Part shown: positions 21,001 to 32,747 of the stretch, piece by piece
Layout: every line of letters begins with the position of its first letter
How positions within the stretch are numbered: the first letter of the stretch is position 1
Assembly (NCBI GenBank): GCA_023374045.1
Contig: CM041781.1
Coordinates: forward strand, 142,592,982-142,656,981
From: Limonium bicolor
Lineage: Eukaryota; Streptophyta; Magnoliopsida; Caryophyllales; Plumbaginaceae
Reading direction: 5' to 3'
DNA: 64,000 nt
Position numbers and translations under genes: made by a program
The notes under the pieces: model-generated
Seen by the model: only the letters and a program-made list of their open reading frames with translations
What the model was told of the DNA's origin: nothing
The model's database searches: none

Positions 21001-22673
21001 AAAACACATGTGATGTTAACAGTTGTTCGAGAATTGCTCGAGGAACATAAGTGGACGTGGTAGAGTGGACTCCGGTGACAGGTATGGTTTTCTTGCAACC
21101 TGTGTCCTACCGGATTACACCGGCTTGTATGCCAATGTGTTTTTCTGTATGTTTGCCACGTTATGAGATAAATCATGAAACGAGTTTACAGTCGTTATTG
21201 TTATTGTATGTTTACGTGCCGATACCAGTAACCTCGAATGCGCTTGAAGGGCTAGTTAACCACTATTAGGTAAACGTAGGAGAACGGTATCCGGTGATAA
21301 CGTTTCCGACCTAAGGAACGTTCTAACCACGGCTATGCGTGAGTTAGTTATGTAATGTTTGTGTGTGATGTTGTGTATGAATGTATGACTCTCCCTTCCC
21401 TTGTGTGTGTCTAACAAGACTTAACCCAATGTTGTGATTGTTTAACTAAGTTCAATGATGAACTTCTGACAAGTGCTAACGGGGGGAGTGAGGAGTCCGG
21501 TCTGTTCCGGCCACACGTGTGAGTATGGGGGTCGTTGTCATAGCAGGTTCGATCCTCTCCGTATGTTATGGTTGTTTTCCAATTTGGTTCCCAACCTTCC
21601 CTTTAGCTTAACCAAGGCTATTACTGACTCACGTCGGGCCACAGGGGCATACTATTGTTATGTTTGTTCGGTGTGCTTGGATCACTATATCCGAGACACC
21701 TTGTGTTAAGTTATCTGTCCATTTAACGAGACGGTAACGAGTTATGTAACGAGCTTATCATGAGACTGGCAACATTCTCTAGGCTCACCAGTGTTAATAG
21801 CAATGTTTGGGTCGGTTCCTAAGAGGACCATTCCCGTTATGTTATGTATCTTTGTTGTGATGCAATGTCTATTGCGGTGTTACGTTGTGCACGTGGAAAC
21901 GTGCAAAGTGTTGTTAAGTGGTGTTATGTAGTGTATGTTATATGTTGTAAAATGTGGAGTATGTGGATCATGGATATGAATCCCAGTTGGAGAAAGAGCG
22001 TTTAAGGTTAACCCGATTTAAGGGTAAGTGTCGTCTGTTAAGGAAGTAGCTCCATTAGAGGAGGAACACTCTAGGGATATTGAATACCTTGAGTGACTTA
22101 TTAAGTAAGGATGTATTATCCGTTTGTTGAGCCGTTGAGGTGAAATGATTATGTGTTGTGTGTTTACAGTTGCATGCATGATTTAAAAATAATCAACCGC
22201 ATGCTAAGATGACAATTAGTTGTGCGTGGCCCGGTAGCATGTGGGCTGCGGGATTACCATACCAGCAAAGGTGCTGAGCCCCTTGGGGGCCACCCTTTCT
22301 CTTCTTTTCCTATTTCAGGTACGAAGTGCTGGAAGCCGTTCGAGAGTAGGATGGGTAGTCGTTGTACATGGGTAATCATTTAGTGTGTATGTATACAGTA
22401 GGTGTAGTAAGACCGAAATTGTTGTCGGCATCAGTTTATAAATACTCGGTATAGTTGAAAGGTGTATGTTGTTGTTGTGTTAATGGAAAGGGATAGTAAT
22501 GTGTAGTCGCTCGGGAATTTAGCCCATCAGACCGGTACAATGTGTATGTATTAGCCTTGTTAGCCACGTGGGTGGCTAACGGCGTGTAACACCAATGGGT
22601 TAAGTAATGTGATGAGGTGTTTTTTTTTTCCGCTGCAGTTGGTAAGTGTGGTAAAGTTGGATGGGGTGTTACA
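18040..22673 (+). repeat. element A 3' LTR
   Basis: 4634 bp, the same order of parts as 8664-13288: candidate introns 19142-19639 and 22024-22318, array 20446-20768, hairpins 22263-22289. It differs from the 5' LTR mainly by one- to few-base indels. Confidence 0.93.
20446..20768 (+). repeat. GACCGAC / GTCGGTC inverted-repeat array (A, 3' LTR)
   Basis: Second copy of the five-unit array at 11071-11400 with a few base changes and indels; half sites are kept. Confidence 0.88.
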
Positions 22674-22678
22674 GGGAA
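22674..22678. repeat. target-site duplication GGGAA (right) of element A
   Basis: Matches 8659-8663. Confidence 0.93.
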
Positions 22679-22890
22679 ATCATCGACTTAGCTTGTGGGG
22701 ATAGGAGTTCATAGCCATCTGCTCAACCACTTTTTGCAGAGTACTGACTTTTGTTGCCTACTGAGCATTGCTTTCCATGAGTTGCTCATGGCTTTTCATC
22801 AGCTGGTCAAACTTGTTATCACTTTCCCCAACATGATATAAACCTCGAGTACCACTCCTTGATCCACCGGAGGCCCAGTCTCTGATTTCT
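22679..22890 (-). pseudogene. Athila Gag middle part, frame-broken
   Basis: Continues gag toward the insertion point: the minus strand reads EEIRDWASGGSRSGTRGL ... DNKFDQLMKSHEQLMESNAQ, then a stop. The frame differs from the capsid part upstream, so an indel lies near 22890. This linker joins the capsid region to the zinc-knuckle half now at 7820-8658. Confidence 0.65.
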
Positions 22891-23427
22891 TCACAGAGAC
22901 TCCATGCTTTTCAGAAATTGTGCTCCTGGCTTCTTCAGAATGTCGGCCCCTAAGGAAGATAATACCATTGTTCTGCATGGACCGATCAAGCCTTTGTAGA
23001 ACAATTGTGATACTTGTTCTTTTGTCAGACCATGGTGAGGACAAGTAAGTAGTAGTCCTTTGAAACGGTCCCAAGTTTCACAAATATTCTCCGACCCAGG
23101 TTGCTTGAAATTATAGATTTCAGCAATCATTTCCAACGTTCGGCTCGGGGGTAGGAATTTGTCGTAGAACTTGGTGGCCATGTCATCCCAAGTACCGATG
23201 GTACTTGGTGTTAGGCTATGATACCACTTGCTCGCACTTCCCGTCAGGCTGTGAGGGAATAATGACAGTCTTGCGTACTGGAGTACTGCGTCGGTTGCAG
23301 TAAGACTGTTGACATGTTGCAAGAACTTTGTAACATGTAACTGGGCTTCGTCTGGACTGGAACCATCAAACATGCCCAGTTCCTTTACACATCTGATTGA
23401 TGATATGGCTTCAGCTTCTGCACTCAT
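22891..23427 (-). CDS. Athila Gag capsid region
   Basis: Retrotransposon Gag domain that would form the particle shell. Visible: CVKELGMFDGSSPDEAQLHV, YARLSLFPHSLTGSASKWYHSLTP, TWDDMATKFYDKFLPPSRT and ETWDRFKGLLLTCPHHGL, the usual plant retrotrans_gag pattern with W-Y and F-L-P boxes. The N-terminal piece continues in another frame at 23411-23686; the C-terminal end is cut by an indel and stop near 22890. Damaged, but the domain itself is intact. Confidence 0.88.
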   Translation of the reverse strand: MSAEAEAISSIRCVKELGMFDGSSPDEAQLHVTKFLQHVNSLTATDAVLQYARLSLFPHSLTGSASKWYHSLTPSTIGTWDDMATKFYDKFLPPSRTLEMIAEIYNFKQPGSENICETWDRFKGLLLTCPHHGLTKEQVSQLFYKGLIGPCRTMVLSSLGADILKKPGAQFLKSMESL

Positions 23428-23686
23428 CGTATTCGGATGGGCTAAGGTGAGGAAGGATGATAGCAGGCTGTTGTCCTTGGTTAGACGGCCTGTTGATATT
23501 TCGAACTGTCGCTGGTGTAGATGCCATGTCAGCTTCCGGGTCAGATTCTATCACTATGGTGGTAATGTTTTGTTGAGTTCGTCTCTGCCTTAGGGTGCGC
23601 AGAAAGGTTCTCTCGATCTCTGGAATGTAACCAACCGTGTGATTATTAATATTTTCTGGGAGGCTGTTTGACCTGGTAAAAGGCAT
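23411..23686 (-). CDS. Athila Gag N-terminus
   Basis: Begins with ATG at 23686 (MPFTRSNSLPEN). Polar 91-codon frame without a known domain, ending in SPSEYDECRS; the reading then passes, by a frame change around 23411-23427, into the capsid region. It is the first ATG with a long frame after the PBS leader, which makes it the likely gag start. Confidence 0.75.
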   Translation of the reverse strand: MPFTRSNSLPENINNHTVGYIPEIERTFLRTLRQRRTQQNITTIVIESDPEADMASTPATVRNINRPSNQGQQPAIILPHLSPSEYDECRS

Positions 23687-24082
23687 TCACCACTCAAAAC
23701 AGAGAAATAAACTCGTTATGTGTTAGAATAAATAAAAATGTTAGGAATTAGTTGACAGAAATTATAAGTTAGTAGTTAGAGACAATGGAAATTAAAATGA
23801 CAGAAAATTAAATGACAGAAATATAAGTTAGTAGTTAGAGACAATGGAAATTAAAAGTTAGTAGTTAGTATACTGGAAAATTAAAGGACAGTGGAAATTA
23901 AATGACAGAAATAAATGACAATAATATTAAGATGTTTAGATGTCCAAAGTTAGAAGTCCGAAGTCCAAAGTCAAATGTCCGAGGTCAGATGTCCGAAATT
24001 AGATTAACAACAAAATAATATTAACAGATTATTATAATATAACAGGTGAATTAACCGGGCTTAGGGACTAGAATAAATCAAG
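23687..24082 (-). other. Athila leader with short tandem repeats
   Basis: Non-coding leader between PBS and gag. 23750-23920 has repeats of AAGTTAGTAGTTAGAGAC and AATGACAGAAA; 23940-24000 has a run of GTCCGAAGTCCAAAGTC-like direct repeats. Confidence 0.65.
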
Positions 24083-24100
24083 TCCCCGGCAACGGCGCCA
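24083..24100 (-). other. Athila PBS (tRNA-Asp)
   Basis: Plus strand TCCCCGGCAACGGCGCCA equals the 3' end of plant tRNA-Asp including CCA, so the element RNA is its complement. It lies 3 nt from the LTR end. Confidence 0.92.
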
Positions 24101-24198
24101 TTTTGTAGACGTGTAATCGTGAGTGGTTAGAACTGGTGAAATTAAAATAAAAGAAAAGAAATTAAAACTCAAAATAAACGTCGGGCTGCAAACAAATC

Positions 24199-24248
24199 CC
24201 GGTCGTGGTAGTATAGTAAAGTGTAAGCGACCGGATATCGAACTGTGG
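24199..24248 (-). other. U5 hairpin and tRNA-Asp D-arm-like segment (copy 2)
   Basis: Same as 1303-1352; here it lies about 100 nt 5' of the PBS in the element RNA, in U5. Confidence 0.6.
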
Positions 24249-24967
24249 GACTAAGGTGGATTATTTAGTACCTAAGCGTGTCACAAAAGGGGGGAGTTAA
24301 TTGACTTGCTTTCGAAAAGTAAATAACAGATAAGAAAAACTGAATGAAGATGAATTAAATGGAACTCCGGGTTCAGGTTAATATCTGATTAATTGTGCTA
24401 TCTCCACCGTTTAATAAAGTAATTTGGCAAGATTCCTGTTATTATCTTAAGGTCCGATGAAAACTCATAAGAACTCGTTTACCTGAAAATGCAAGGTCCG
24501 ATGAAAACTCAAGCAAAATGCGTGTAAACGGCAGAGGAGTGTGAGGAATTTTATTCTTGCAACTTGTACTAACTTATCCTATGAAAATAAGTTCCTACAG
24601 TTTTACGGCTTAATTAACCATAAGGCTTTTTAATAAATCGATGAATTTTTTAAAAAGGAGAGATAAAAAAACAAAACTTTAATCGTAACAAACTGAATTT
24701 ATTTTAACCGGTAGAAATATAGATTGCACAACTAAACAAACCATAATTAAACCTTCGCCCGGAGTAAATCCTCCTTAGCCTGACATATTAACTGGTAATA
24801 AGTCAGACAGAGGGTGGACGTAATAATAATACGAGAGGTATGGATGGTGAATGGAGAAATGAAGAGAAGAAGAGTGGGGGCGTACGTAAGATTTCTGTAT
24901 CTGAAATGAGAGATTTGGAGTGTTTGAGTTTTGCGGTGGAACGTGTGTATTTGGTTGAAGGCAGTAT

Positions 24968-24976
24968 GTTTATATA
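24968..24976 (-). promoter_or_regulatory. TATA box in Athila 5' LTR
   Basis: Minus strand TATATAAAC; the start of transcription would lie some 30 nt further along the minus strand, in the LTR. Confidence 0.55.
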
Positions 24977-25149
24977 GAGGAAGGGAAGAGGCAGATCTGG
25001 AGTGGAAGAGCATTGATTGCTCATTAATTGCAGGGGACAGAGCTGAAGACGCGTGAGGGAATTAAGGTAGGCGCTGCGGAGTAGATGGATATGGCAGAAG
25101 CAAGTTGCAGACGACGGGCGAAGAAGAAAACTCGCGGTTGATTTTTAGT

Positions 25150-25385
25150 CACGTCCGCGTGGCTGTCCGCCTGAAACCATGCGGACGTCTCATACTTCGC
25201 CCGTGGTCTCTCCATCTCTTGTCCGCCTTGTTGTCCGCCTCATTTCATGCGGACACAAGTGTTGTCCGGTACTTGTCGGTCACCTTGTGTGTGTCCGCCT
25301 TAATGTCCGCTTTAATCCATGCGGTCACCTTGTGTGTGTCCGCCTATCTGTCCGCCTCTCCCCATGCGGACACTCATGCGGTCCC
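25150..25385 (-). repeat. GTCCGC / GCGGAC inverted-repeat array, 5' LTR copy
   Basis: Second copy of 2296-2530. Several half sites that are imperfect there (GTCCACC, GTCTGCC) are perfect here. Confidence 0.8.
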
Positions 25386-25655
25386 TTGTTTTTGACTTAT
25401 TTTCTTCTACGAACTTTGACCGGCTCTAGATTCTCGTTTGGACTCCGTTTTCTGAGCCGTTTGTGTCTATGCGTTCGTCTCTTCGTCTATTTTACTCCCA
25501 GCTTTGTTTTCCTCATGTTAAACCAATAAATTTGTGAGATAACCAATAAAACAATAACTAGAGGAAAACTAACCGAAGTGGAGAAATGAGCAAGAAAAGT
25601 GTTAATATAATATATGAAATACACCCATAAAACATGCTCATTTGGACACTTATCA

Positions 25656-25660
25656 CTAAT
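25656..25660. repeat. target-site duplication CTAAT (right)
   Basis: Matches 1203-1207. Confidence 0.9.
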
Positions 25661-26225
25661 AAACTTGGGGAATAGGAAATAAGATTGGTATCAAGAGAAG
25701 AGACATACAAAGAGTGTAACAGTTTCAGGTCTTGGTTTGCCAACCCCTGTTTCGGTTCTGTATAACGATTTACAGAGGGCACAAAAAGAGTTGTGCTGTG
25801 TGGCTAATGAACCTAAAACATACCTAATACACTTAAGTAAAGTTATAAACACTTTGGGTAAGATTAGAAGCCAGATAACTAACCAAAAGGAAAGTTTGAA
25901 TTAGAGTCATACAGAATGCGGTTACAGTTTCTGCAATTCTGTCTTCTGTAAAACCAACTTCCAGAGATACCAACAGACTTGTTTCGAGTTATCTTAAAGC
26001 TCAAATCCTTCCTAAGGCATTTATCCAGTGGTGTAAAAGTTCTGAGAAGTTTTGAAAACCGATCAACAAACTAAATAAAGAACCAAGAAGGGATGTGTAG
26101 TTGTTATTTCAGATTTCAATTATATGTTGCTTATGTGTAGCTGAGTTGCAATGGAGATTAAGATACAGTATAGTTGTAAATTTTATAGTGTATGATGAAT
26201 ACAATATGATATAAAGTAAGTGTGG
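25661..26225. repeat. diverged repeat, old flank of the Athila insertion
   Basis: No gene. Its reverse complement shares short stretches (for example AAGTGTATTA..GGTT) with the diverged tandem repeat at 60345-61100. Confidence 0.35.
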
Positions 26226-28467
26226 TGAAATTGGGGTATTGAGAGTATGGGATTTGATAAGGAATGGAACCAAAATATATGCATATCCAGTAATTATAAC
26301 AAGTGTTATAAAACCTTGGGTTATATCCTATTGAAAAGTCTTGATGTTATGGGATTAGGTACCTACAACATATTATAGGTATGTGGTTATATTATAATCA
26401 ATGAGAATTATATAAATAAAGAGCACAAGTGTATCATATGTGTACATTATTTCCAGTACGTACACATAGTTACCAAAACTATATGTTACTAAGTTAAAAG
26501 ACACATAAAATATCATACTATGTGACATTATGAAACAAGTGTAACACTAAACAACGTTACGTGGTCCAAACCATAGGTTATTTAAACTTTCACACTGAGC
26601 GCAAGTGTATATATACAAGTACATGTCAGGAATAAAGATGTAAACTGTAGTATACTATGACATAAAAATACTAGAGCTAATATACAATTTTGGTTGGGTA
26701 AACAAACCTTGAATGAAAAATAACAAGTGTATAATGTGAGGTTCCATACTCCATTCTAAACCGAGTATTAGATCACACTACGAGAAAGGAGCTTAAAAAT
26801 AACGATACACGACTCATAATAGTAGTATTACCGGGGTTACTGATATTATTCGGAAATACCGAATCATACTGTCATGTGGATTGACACTTAGCGTTCCTTG
26901 TATTCCTAGATCACCCTTCAAACGTACGCGTTCGGAAGCTTAAGTGGTCTGCACTGCGCGAACCTAGACACGGTGTACGGTATGTAAAGGGGTTTGATCC
27001 GAGTTGTCCTAAGGAATTCCTCGGGCTCGGATTTGTTTGATAAATAACTTGTGTGAATGTATGTATGTGATTTATGTGTGTGATGTGTAGTTATGTTCAC
27101 TGCATTATTTATTTATGCACGGATGTCCTACGGGACTAATACTACGTCGACTATAGATCGACTTATACAAAACTACATATGCAAAATGTGTGATTGTGAC
27201 CACTGTTGCTTGACCTAATACGCTAAGTATTACAAGTATGTAGTTATAACCTAAGTAAAATACTAAGGAACGGGACACGACATTGTCGGTCTCTAGAGCT
27301 TTGACTCGAACGTGAATACTACCTAGAATAATTTTAGGCATGCGTAAGACCCATAGGGCAGACAACAAATTAAGTGATGTTCTCCATAACTAAAACTGTA
27401 ACTTACTATCTAACTAACAACGTTAATAGTGGAGTGTCAATGAATGTGATGATGTACCTTAATCCAGACAGTCACTGGCTGCTGGTCGCGCGTAGAGATC
27501 TCTTGGGTTATCCCGTATCGGGTTTTCCCTAGTTAATCCTGATCGAGCCTAGATAGATTGTCAGGCGGAGTGTGCTACCGTTGGCACCAGGCCCTTGGCC
27601 ACCTAAATGGACGCCTTTACAAAGGCAAAGTGAATAAGTCCCAGAGTCTTCGGATGATCAGGGCAGTGAGCACCTTTGTGTGTACGTGGGACTACTGTCC
27701 AAGTGAGTATATTTCTTGTTGTCCTAACTGACGCCCGACTGTGCTAACTAAAACAAACGATATGCGAAGGCCCGGAGGGCCGAGTGATGTATTACGTGAT
27801 GATGTTAACATACGATGAATGAGTTCTCAATGCTATTGTATTGTATGATGTATGACAATACTGTGTATATTCATATATGACTGTTTGGATTGGATGAATG
27901 ATTATATAATCATGCATGCTGTTACAGTATCTATTATATCTGTAAAATGGTAAAGCATGAAATCAACCTAATATCAAGACGGTTAAAATGACAAGTGACC
28001 AATAGGGTCCAGATCCGGCATACTCAGCGTCTATCGCTGAGACTACACTTATTGTGCAGGTTGCTGATCAACGTGAAGCCGAAGTGCGGGTACCGGTAGT
28101 CAGGGTGAATTTAATTACTGTACACAAAATTTATTTGTATAACACTGTTAGTTACGGGTGTAGAACGGTATGGTTGTATTTATTTGGGACTTGGGTAGAT
28201 GCTCACTTGTCGTTAAAGTCCCTTGCATAGAATGATGTATAGGATGCGGACTTAGTATGATATATAGTATATCTCGTTGTCACAGCGGTTTAGTATTGTT
28301 GTTGTTTTAGTGTTGGATTTAGTTTCTGCATTGTTATTCGCATGGGCGAGTAATGACAGGTGACACCCGAGTGAGTTTTAATGATGTTGTTTATTCTTCC
28401 GCTGTAAGACGCCTTATTTTTCTGTTAACGTGAGGACTATTACGTGTTTTTTAAGAGGGGTGTTACA
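26226..28467 (+). mobile_element. LTR-like fragment ending GGGGTGTTACA
   Basis: The end is clear: TTCCGCTGT (28396-28404) and GGGGTGTTACA at 28467, as in the other LTRs. A CTCAGCG..CGCTGAG hairpin and GTGCAG|GTTG at 28059 fit the hairpin-acceptor module. The start is a guess (TGAAATTGGGG at 26226). No ORF with a recognisable product, and no inner domain or partner LTR is seen, so it may be a solo or truncated LTR. Confidence 0.45.
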
Positions 28468-31400
28468 TCATTAGCTTCTCCATCCTCTTAAGGTAAAGAA
28501 AATGTAAGAAAAATCTTGTTTCCACCATCACTTCCTCACCATGACCGAAAATTACCTTCTCATGGAGCCTTGTTTTATCCATTGTTCTAGCTTGATTCTA
28601 TTCTCCAAGGGCTAGAGGAGGTCCTTCTTGATTCATATCCAAGCCTATCTTAAGACTCCAAGGTAAAACATTCATTTCAATAGCTTAGAACACATTTTTA
28701 ACCTAGGGTTTACTCCTTAAGGTTAATGTATTATTTAGCACTCATGAGAGCCAATGTATATTGATTAGAACATTGGCAAGGGAAATTTAAATGGTGGCCG
28801 AGATTTCCAAGGGAAGAAGCCTAAGGAGAAAGTTGAGAGAAACTTGAGAAAAACAAGGTAAATTGCTTACCTAAGGGTGGTTTAAGTTTTAAGGGGTGGT
28901 ATTTAGATAAGTACTAATGTAACTTAAAGCTTACATTTAGTAATGGGTTATATAACCTAGGAAAAAAATTTAAACAAGCTTATGAACTTGTGACTAAGGA
29001 GCCAATGGGAATGAGTTAGTAATATAAGTTTAAGAGGGATTTTAAGAGCATTAAAACTACTATGAGATTGATGGGTGTATTTGCAGGTTGAAAGCTTATA
29101 TATGTGGGAAATTTAGTGTTTAAGTATAAGTCATTTAGGGCCTAAGAGCCATGTCATTTAAGAGCCTTGGTGCTATGCAATTTAAGATTATTGCACTATA
29201 TTGAGTTTGTTGTGAATAAGTTGATTTGGGTGAGAAATAAGACGAGAATGGACTTGATGTGTGTGAGTTGGTTGAATGAGGAAAACAATGCATTTGGGCA
29301 TGATAAAATAATAGAGAAGCTATGGTGAAATTTGAATAGAAAACAGAGCGTTTAAGTGGTGGTGGTGAGTTAATGTGCCCTAGGGTTTACTAGGGAGCAT
29401 GAAGAGGAATTTGAGTGGAAATGAGTTAACTAAGTAGGTCTTGAGGTTTAGGATGACCCAGAGTTGTCTAGGAAGAATTAGAGTTTAGATGGGTGTATTG
29501 AAGACACCAAAGTCATGGCAAGAGGAATGGTAAGACTTGTGCTAATTTGGAGGAGAAGGTGTATAATGCTTTAAGATAATTTAGGTATGAACTAGGGAAT
29601 ATAACAATGAGAGTTTTGAGAAGCTTGTGTAAGTGTGATGATGCTAGTAGTGGACTAATGAGTAGAAAAAGGAAAAGAAGGAATTGTGCATGGACATGCA
29701 AGATAACCTTGGAAGGTTTAGCAAGCAAAGAGGGGATGCAATAATGCTTAGGGGGAAGTTTATTGATTGGGAAGGAAACACTTTGGATAGTTAGAGTTTT
29801 AGACAAAAATTACATGTTTGAAAAATAAGGAAATAAGTAACAAGTGTTAGAAATTCTTGTAAGGATTGAGAAAATGGTTAAGGAGGTTTAAAGGATGTTC
29901 CAAGGTGAGTTTAAGTGCCTATATGGTATTAAGACATAATGGGACACTTGTGGAAGAGTTGGGCATGTTTGCAAGAAAGAAGATAAGTGTTTAAGGGTGT
30001 AGAAGATGAGTATTCTGGCCTGTCCGAACTTCCGTCCAAATTTGGAAGCTCGGACATGCCCTGTTGCGATTAGCATTTTTGAGTCTCGACCAGAGTCCGA
30101 ACTACCGTCCGGACTTAGATGTTCGAACACTTGAAATTCTTCCTTTGATTTTTCCTCGACCTATGTCCGAACTGGGAAGTTCGGACACATGTTCGGACAC
30201 ACGTCTGGTTGCACCCTTTTGAGTCTCGACTTGCGTCCGAACTTGGTAAGCTCGGACACAAGTTCGGACGCGGTGCTTTTTGACCAAAACTTTGTTTAAG
30301 GTTAGGAAATGATATCCAATGGAGGGGATTGATATGTAATGATAATATAAGGTTGTTTAAGACATGTTTGGTGGTAAAAGTGATAATTAAGTGGGTGAAT
30401 AAGTATAAGTTATGAGGAGAAGTGATTCACTTAAGATTAAGTTTATAAGAACTTAAGTGGTGTTAGATGGGATCATTAGTGACTAAGTGAGTTAAGTAAG
30501 TTAGCTTTATTGGAAAAGTAATTAACAACCTAAAATTGAATGAATGTTTTAGGGTTTGAGAATTTGGACTCCAGAGGAGAGTAGGCAACCGAACGACCAA
30601 CGGTGAACGGTACAGTTCTTCTTGTGACCTGCTTGCTAACAAGGTGTCCCTCGGCTTGTGTGCTATTTGTTTTTGTGTGCTCACTAAACAAGATAAAGCA
30701 TGCAACCGAACATTATGTTTATTGTATTGTTGTGTGATGTTTGAAAACTAACGCAACATACCGTGAGAACTTACTAACCAACGTTTAGTAAGGAATTGAG
30801 TGAGACTAAGGAACGCTCCCTAATATTAGTTTGTTATAAACCGAAAGAGGTTAACCAACGAACATTGTCTTGAGACTTCTACTAACTAGAACTTAAGGGG
30901 GGTGAGGAACCCGGGACTGACTCCGGTCATGCATGCTAAGGAAAAAGGGGGTCGTTATCTATAGCAGATCCGACTTCCAGTTAAGGACTTGTCTTCGGAC
31001 TTGTAGCCTAAGGTCGGTTGTCGGCTCAGCTACGTTGGACATACAGTCCAAGGTAGGTGGCATTAAGATGGTGCGGTAGGATCACCTAAATCCTAAATTA
31101 TAAGATAAGTTGTTTATTCAACCAATGGAGTTAATAGCTCATTGGCTAGGGTTGCTTTTGACCCGACAAAAATAAACATTGAGATAAGATACAATCATTT
31201 CTATTTAAAGAGTGGTTTGTATTCTAAGATTAAGATAAGGGTTGAGATAAGTTGCAACCATTCCTTTTTAAAGGATGGTTTGTATTAAAGACTAAGATAA
31301 GCTACATCCATTCGTTTTTAAAGGATGGTTGTTTCTAAGACTAAAATAAGACTAAGATTGAGGTAAGATAAGGATGGACTAAGATTAGAGGAAATATAAC

Positions 31401-31932
31401 TTAAGGAGTTAAATAATTAACTCTCTAATTAAGGGAACGCATTTAGTCGTTCATTATGTTTGAACTTTGATTGTTCATATTTGGATTGTTGTTCACTGCA
31501 CTTTCTATTATGTTATGCATCTAATCAACCTCCATGCTATCGACAATTAGTCGTCGTAGCCACGTTAGCTTGGGGCCATGAGAGGATCGTACCAGCATTC
31601 GTGCTGACCCCCTTTGGGGCTGTTTTTTACTACACAGTGAACGTCAGGAGGCGGCCGTCGCGAGGTAAGAAGGGGTACAAGCGTTACGGGTTAAGTGTGG
31701 CCTACGAGTTGTGAATGTACACCATATGGCAATTTGAGTTAGTAAGATGTATAGGATGTGAGGGGATTGTAAGAAGGATATGTATTTGGTTAAGATTTGT
31801 ATGTACTAATGTTCGGTATATTCTGTCAATCAGACCGTGGCAAGGTCCTGGAGTGTATTGAATTCCGCTACGACATTTGTATATATGTTGTTAAGTTGCG
31901 AACCCACATTTGGATTGAGATGGGGTGTTACA
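28468..31932 (+). mobile_element. copy T: 5'-truncated LTR related to element C
   Basis: Parallels the element C LTR from 32723 to 36447 (leader donor GTAAAG, the ATTTAAGGGCCTAAGAGCC segment, ACATACAGTCCAAGG, hairpin module, TGTTACA end). About 790 bp of its 5' end is missing, replaced by the fragment ending at 28467. Its inverted-repeat array (30022-30269) has a different core (GTCCGAACT / AGTTCGGAC), so it is a separate subfamily. Confidence 0.8.
30022..30269 (+). repeat. GTCCGAACT / AGTTCGGAC array (copy T)
   Basis: About eight half sites such as GTCCGAACTT and AAGTTCGGACAC, separated by repeats of TTGAGTCTCGAC. Confidence 0.82.
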
Positions 31933-32747
31933 CTGAAAACCCCAAACCTAAGTATGCTAAGTAAACATCAAATTATGATGTAGTAAGTCCAGGATATGCC
32001 TTAGAAAGATTGGTAGACAATTTAAACAAGGAAACACAAGAAAATGTCTTAAGGGCAATTTGGGCAAAAACGTGCTCTAAGCTTGGAGTGACTTTGATTA
32101 GCACCCAAACCCATTGTCTTAGAAATGAGTTTTGAGTGGCTAAATGCCCATGATTACACCTTAATCAACATGTTTAATAATTAGTATCACATTAGGAAGC
32201 CTAAATCAATGGGAAACCAAAAATTTCACGAATATGTGCACTAATTAGTGAATAGTGCTCAAATAGTGCTAGTTTTGACTTAAGTCAACCTTAATTAGTT
32301 AAATGGCCAAACAAGGCCTTATGTATGTTAATTAGTAAGGGGGGACGGTTTTAAGGGGATGAGTCACCATAGACTTCATCAAATAAGAAAATAAGAAGAG
32401 ATAAAGTAAAGAAAGTTACTATTTACTTTTATAAAGCAAAATATCCTTTATTAGCCTACCTCTCTCCTCTCTTCTTCATTTCTCTTCTTCACCAACGAGT
32501 TCCTCTTCTTCTTCTCTGTTCTAAACTGTTCCCAACCAGCTCCATACTTGCTCCACCTTGCTTTGTCCATAACTTGCTCATTTTAGCTCCAAATCAAAAA
32601 CTAAGCATAGATTTCTCTTAGTTAGACCAAGGCCTTGCTTCCTATCTTTTCAAAATTTGAAAAGCCTCATTTTGGAGCCATGGGAAATCGCCATTTAAGG
32701 GGGAAAAATAAGCTTGGAGGGTGCATTAGCTTCTCCATTCTCTTAAG

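Larger units (their letters stand above)
8664..22673 (+). mobile_element. element A: chromovirus with 4.6-kb LTRs, decayed internal region
   Basis: LTRs 8664-13288 and 18040-22673 start TGAAATACCCC and end GGTGTTACA. The PBS (13294-13305) fits initiator tRNA-Met; the PPT lies at 18021-18038. The 4.75-kb internal part has no long ORF, but integrase (16210-16375) and chromodomain (16580-16675) remnants place it with the chromoviruses, like element B. The long LTRs and near-empty interior look like a LARD, yet the pol traces show a decayed autonomous element. The LTRs are very similar, differing mostly by short indels. Confidence 0.93.
1208..25655 (-). mobile_element. Athila-type Ty3/gypsy retrotransposon, split by element A
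   Basis: Two 1.55-1.59 kb LTRs (TG...CA), 5-bp target duplication, a PBS matching the tRNA-Asp 3' end, a GTGTGGGGGTG polypurine tract after GGACAAGCAA, and gag-PR-RT-RNase H-INT all read on the minus strand. The protein motifs (LCDLGASINIMP protease, [28 protein letters not shown] integrase) are those of the Athila clade. A 14-kb chromovirus (8664-22673) interrupts gag. Several frameshifts break the polyprotein. No env-like third ORF is seen between integrase and the 3' LTR. Confidence 0.95.
24104..25655 (-). repeat. Athila 5' LTR
   Basis: 1552 bp, begins TGTAGACGTG and ends ACTTATCA in plus-strand reading. TATA box 24968-24976, tRNA-like hairpin 24199-24248, GTCCGC array 25150-25385. Confidence 0.95.

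Noticed and set aside
8664..22673. Classical LARD (non-coding large retrotransposon derivative)
   Set aside because: The long LTRs and empty interior fit, but integrase and chromodomain remnants at 16210-16675 show decayed coding sequence, so I call it a decayed chromovirus.
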